NCBI GenBank assembly: GCA_023386955.1
Contig: JAEWIS010000042.1
Location: 1-8,361, forward strand
Length of the DNA: 8,361 nucleotides
DNA from: Bacillota bacterium
GTDB lineage: Bacteria > Bacillota > Bacilli > Paenibacillales > NBRC-103111
Reading direction: 5' to 3'
Shown: positions 5,877 through 8,361 of the stretch, piece after piece
How positions within the stretch are numbered: the stretch's first letter is position 1
Layout: each line of letters starts with the position of its first letter
Position numbers and translations under genes: made by a program
The notes under the pieces: generated by a model
Databases searched by the model: none
The model's input: only the letters and a program-made list of their open reading frames with translations
What the model was told of the DNA's origin: nothing

Positions 5877-5903
5877 TTAAAATGGTGTCGGGGGGATTTT
5901 TCC

Positions 5904-7781
5904 GTGTATAATTTCCGTGAAATCAGGGAGGCTATCTGCTCGGAGACAGCAGGGTGGACGGCTTCCCGGACTCCTTTCGGAGTGGACTGGAAGGAGAATC
6001 TGAGCAAGCTGAAGGCGCAGGAGGTTTTTGCCGGCTTTATTGAGGAAACGGTTGCAGAGGCCAAACGGGCGGTATCGGAGCCTGTTGGTGTGCTGCCTTT
6101 TTCTCTTTTTCACATGTACGAAAAGCAAGGGACCCGTCTGGAATATGAACGGCCGTACTTCGACCGCCGCCGCAGATTGGCCGGGTTGGTTTTCGCCACC
6201 CTGGTGGAGGAAACGGAAGAATACCTCCCTGCCCTGGAAGATATGATCTGGGAAATCTGCAATGAGTTCACCTGGTGCCTGCCGGCCCATCTGGAGCATG
6301 GTTTGGAAAAGGTGGCTGCTTTTACTCATGAGCCGGAGTCGGTTATTGACCTGTTCGCAGCCGAGACCGCCCACAGCCTGGCGGAGTGCCTGTATCTCCT
6401 GGAGGGCCGGTTGAATCCGTGGATTATTTACCGGGTAAAAAAGGAGATTGAAAAGCGGACGTTCCTCCCGCTGTACGAGGAGCCCGCCCGGTTCCGGTGG
6501 GAGTCGCAAACCCATAACTGGTCTGCGGTCTGCGCCGGAGCTGCCGGTATGGCCCTGCTTCTCCTGGAGACAGACAAGGAGCGGCTGGCCGGTGTGATCG
6601 ACCGTCTGGTGCGCGCCATGGAATGTTACCTGGAGGGGTTCCTGGAAGACGGCGGCTGTGCAGAGGGCATCGGATATTGGATATATGGCTTTGGCTATTA
6701 CACGTATTTTGCCGAGATGCTGGAGGCGTACACGGACGGGAAAATCCGGCTTTTGGACAATGAAAAATGCCGCCGGATTGCGGAATTCCCGCTGGCTATT
6801 TCGCTGTCTGACGATAGCTTCGTCAGTTTCTCCGACTACTCCGGCCGTACGGGGCTCAGCCCGGGTTTGGTCTGCAAGCTGGCGGAGCGCTTCGGGCTTG
6901 AAGTGCCGTTTATGTCCGCCCCCCGTTTCCACGGTGACCATTGTTATCGCTTTGCCCATCTGTCCCGGAGCTTCTTCTGGTCCAAGGGTGAGCTCATGGG
7001 CCACCATACCCCGGAAGGCGAGTGGGAGCTGGAGGATCTCCAGTGGGTGGTGAGCCGCCGCGAGATGGAAGGTGGCCTTGTGGCTTTCGCTGCCAAGGGC
7101 GGCCACAATGATGAGCCGCATAACCACAATGATGTGGGCAGCTTCATCCTTCACGTGAACGGCAGCAGTTTGCTGACGGATCTCGGTGCCGGGGTGTACA
7201 CCAAGGAATATTTCGGGCCGAAGCGCTACACCTTCCTGCATAATGCCAGCCGTGGCCACTCGGTTCCGGTGATTGACGGGCTGGAGCAGCAGAGTGGACG
7301 TGAGTTTGCGGCACGTGTGGTGGAGAAGGCTGTTGAGCCGGGTGCAGTCCGGCTGGTGCTGGATATGGCGGCGGCGTATCCTGCGCCTCACTTGACGGAG
7401 CTTCGGCGCAGCTTCGACTGGAAGGCCGCTTCCGGCGGGCAGGAGGGCACACTGGTGCTCACCGATCGGTTCGGCTTCGAACAAACCCCTGCAGCTCTGG
7501 AGGAGGTTTTTGTCTCCCGGGCGGAGCCGGTGCTGTCGGCGGGCAGCGTGGTGTGGCAGAGCGCCGGGGGTTCGGTGGCGCTGGCGTATGACGCGGCAGC
7601 TTTTGCGCCGGAGGTGGAGGTTATTCCCACGGAGGCGCATCAAGGGCAGCCGGTGATGGTGTACCGGCTGATGCTGAAGGCGCTGGAGCCGAAGGCGGAG
7701 ACGGTATTCCGCGGCGAGTTCCGCGTGACGACCGCAGGTGCTGCCGGTGCTGCTGGAGCTGGCGAAGGCAGCGGGGAGTAG
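5904..7781 (+). CDS. Heparinase II/III family polysaccharide lyase, cytoplasmic
   Basis: This 625-residue protein has the two-part heparinase II/III architecture. An N-terminal alpha/alpha toroid (about 40-350) contains FTWCLPAHLEHG, THNWSAVC (203-210) and DGGCAEGIGYWIYG (249-262). A C-terminal beta-sandwich begins with the family hallmark GGHNDEPHNHNDVGSF (399-414) and continues TDLGAGVYT and LHNASRGH (445-452). By analogy with solved lyases, His204 and a tyrosine near 258 are catalytic candidates. The family cleaves uronic-acid-containing polysaccharides or oligosaccharides by beta-elimination; the substrate here is unknown. There is no signal peptide, so it probably acts on imported oligomers in the cytosol. 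GTG at 5904 is chosen for GGGGGGA about 8 bases upstream. The C-terminus ends in an Ala/Gly-rich tail (TAGAAGAAGAGEGSGE) outside the fold. A promoter and a LacI-type operator precede it, and a terminator follows. Confidence 0.9.
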   Translation: MYNFREIREAICSETAGWTASRTPFGVDWKENLSKLKAQEVFAGFIEETVAEAKRAVSEPVGVLPFSLFHMYEKQGTRLEYERPYFDRRRRLAGLVFATLVEETEEYLPALEDMIWEICNEFTWCLPAHLEHGLEKVAAFTHEPESVIDLFAAETAHSLAECLYLLEGRLNPWIIYRVKKEIEKRTFLPLYEEPARFRWESQTHNWSAVCAGAAGMALLLLETDKERLAGVIDRLVRAMECYLEGFLEDGGCAEGIGYWIYGFGYYTYFAEMLEAYTDGKIRLLDNEKCRRIAEFPLAISLSDDSFVSFSDYSGRTGLSPGLVCKLAERFGLEVPFMSAPRFHGDHCYRFAHLSRSFFWSKGELMGHHTPEGEWELEDLQWVVSRREMEGGLVAFAAKGGHNDEPHNHNDVGSFILHVNGSSLLTDLGAGVYTKEYFGPKRYTFLHNASRGHSVPVIDGLEQQSGREFAARVVEKAVEPGAVRLVLDMAAAYPAPHLTELRRSFDWKAASGGQEGTLVLTDRFGFEQTPAALEEVFVSRAEPVLSAGSVVWQSAGGSVALAYDAAAFAPEVEVIPTEAHQGQPVMVYRLMLKALEPKAETVFRGEFRVTTAGAAGAAGAGEGSGE

Positions 7782-7871
7782 GGCGGCAGGCGCGGAGTAA
7801 GTGCGGAATAAGCTCAGCGCGGCCGGGAGCAGAGTGCTGCGGCGGTAAGCGAAGAGCAACCGCGGCAGCGG

Positions 7872-7900
7872 GCGGAGCCTTATGGGGCTCCGCTTTTTTG
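7872..7900 (+). terminator. Strong rho-independent terminator of the lyase gene
   Basis: GCGGAGCC (7872-7879) and GGCTCCGC (7886-7893) form a perfect 8-bp GC-rich stem with a 6-base loop, followed by six T. It lies 90 bases after the lyase stop and closes the rightward gene block. The 90 bases between hold imperfect GCGGAGTAA/GCGGAATAA repeats but no gene. Confidence 0.92.
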
Positions 7901-7974
7901 TGTTTACGAGAGTGTACATAGGGGGCAACAACTCCCATCAACCCGGCAGCTCCAAGAAACCCCAGGTAAGCCTA

Positions 7975-8013
7975 AGTAACCCCGAGTAACCCCGAGTAAC
8001 CCCGAGTAACCCT
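7975..8013. repeat. 10-bp tandem repeat, about four copies
   Basis: AGTAACCCCG is repeated exactly three times (7975-8004) and followed by AGTAACCCT (8005-8013). Degenerate versions are visible just upstream (CCCAGGTAAGCCTA). A 10-bp period is not a multiple of 3 and cannot encode a simple peptide repeat in one frame. The surrounding 7901-8101 shows no supported gene. Confidence 0.85.
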
Positions 8014-8101
8014 CTGCCAGCTCTCCGGCATTGCTGCATTGCACTTCTCGCGGCACCTCACAGGGCAATGAACCAGCACACTTATTTTCCACAACACCTC
8101 G

Positions 8102-8281
8102 AAATGCAAAACTGCAGTTATTTCCGGCTACACCCCCGGATGCGTACCCCCAAATGCAAAAGTGCATCTATTTCCCGGCTAAACGAGTGGTTTGCCTGGT
8201 TGCCGCTAAAATAACTGCACTTTTGCAGTAAAAGCTGCCATTTAGCCGGATATCTGCAAAATTAACTGCACTTTTGCATTT
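8102..8281. repeat. Dyad-symmetric repeat quartet (cluster 2)
   Basis: Two direct copies begin at 8102 and 8152, exactly 50 bp apart. Both start AAATGCAAAA(C/G)TGCA and run through TATTTCC(C)GGCTA. Two inverted copies follow at about 8202-8229 and 8241-8281; their shared TTTTGCA ends lie at 8227 and 8278 (51 bp apart). The outer and inner pairs both centre near 8191. The fourth copy carries an insertion of about 10 bases containing an extra TGCAAAAT-type motif. Individual copies contain local palindromes such as AACTGCAGTT (8110-8119 region) and ACTGCA-CTTT-TGCAGT (8214-8229). Short open frames crossing this region are judged spurious. Confidence 0.85.
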
Positions 8282-8317
8282 CGGATGATTCGTTGCATCC
8301 CCTGCATCCTCCCAAAT

Positions 8318-8353
8318 CGCCACCAACGCCGCCAACGCCACCATAGCCACCAT
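8318..8353. repeat. 9-bp tandem repeat, four copies
   Basis: Four units follow each other: CGCCACCAA, CGCCGCCAA, CGCCACCAT and AGCCACCAT. The minus strand reads as a Val/Ala-rich start of a 61-residue open frame, but the only purine-rich stretch abuts the ATG with no spacing. The frame then crosses the repeat quartet, so it is not called a gene. Confidence 0.75.
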
Positions 8354-8361
8354 CTCCCTCA

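Noticed and set aside
5877..7931. 684-residue open frame on the minus strand opposite the lyase gene
   Set aside because: It is exactly antisense to a well-supported heparinase II/III protein, its translation is rich in Arg, His, Pro and Gln with no recognisable domain, and it crosses the lyase promoter and terminator. It is a shadow of GC-rich codon use.
7904..8167. 87-residue minus-strand frame and 61-66-residue frames across the cluster 2 repeats
   Set aside because: They consist largely of the intergenic repeats and the 10-bp tandem array, with no convincing ribosome binding sites. Such repeats commonly yield false short gene calls.
8102..8281. Insertion sequence or complete transposon
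   Set aside because: There are inverted copies but no transposase frame and no clear target-site duplication. At most it is a non-autonomous element.

Overview
The window looks like a chromosomal segment of a moderately GC-rich, low-copy-IS Firmicute, most probably Paenibacillus or a close relative. The reasons are strong AGGAGG-type ribosome binding sites, a Bacillus-type Mn superoxide dismutase, a DUF402 protein of the Staphylococcus/Bacillus Ntdp type, LacI/CcpA-like operator palindromes, and families of short dyad-symmetric intergenic repeats. The genus is an inference from these traits. No tRNA, rRNA, CRISPR array, transposase or phage gene was seen.

Layout. Positions 1-640 carry no credible gene. 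They hold a purine-rich tandem repeat (1-93) and a symmetric quartet of 28-bp repeats (208-394). A terminator at 635-665 closes sodA, which reads leftward (681-1295) from a well-formed promoter at 1364-1392 that is overlapped by a perfect 9-bp dyad. After a divergent intergenic region come rightward genes: a GNAT acetyltransferase (about 1749-2174) with its own terminator, a DUF402 nucleoside phosphatase-like protein (2334-2900), epoxyqueuosine reductase QueG (3016-4203), a methylated-DNA--protein cysteine methyltransferase Ogt (4260-4823), an HD-GYP-domain protein (4820-5845, ATGA overlap with ogt) and a cytoplasmic heparinase II/III-like polysaccharide lyase (5904-7781). The last gene appears to have its own extended -10 promoter, which straddles the HD-GYP stop codon, followed by a LacI-family-type palindromic operator. 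A strong terminator lies at 7872-7900. The rest (7901-8361) is gene-free and holds a 10-bp tandem repeat, a second symmetric repeat quartet (8102-8281) and a 9-bp tandem repeat.

How the genes fit together. queG, ogt and the HD-GYP gene form a compact same-strand run: tRNA modification, alkylation repair and a c-di-GMP-type phosphodiesterase homologue. They look like a housekeeping cluster rather than one pathway. The lyase gene downstream seems to be a separately regulated carbohydrate-use gene.

The most unusual signals are the two unrelated repeat quartets that flank the gene block. Each has two direct copies followed by two inverted copies, with 50-51 bp spacing and one shared centre of symmetry. 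The HD-GYP protein is also notable: it keeps most metal ligands but has Asn in place of a canonical ligand Asp, and GVP in place of GYP.
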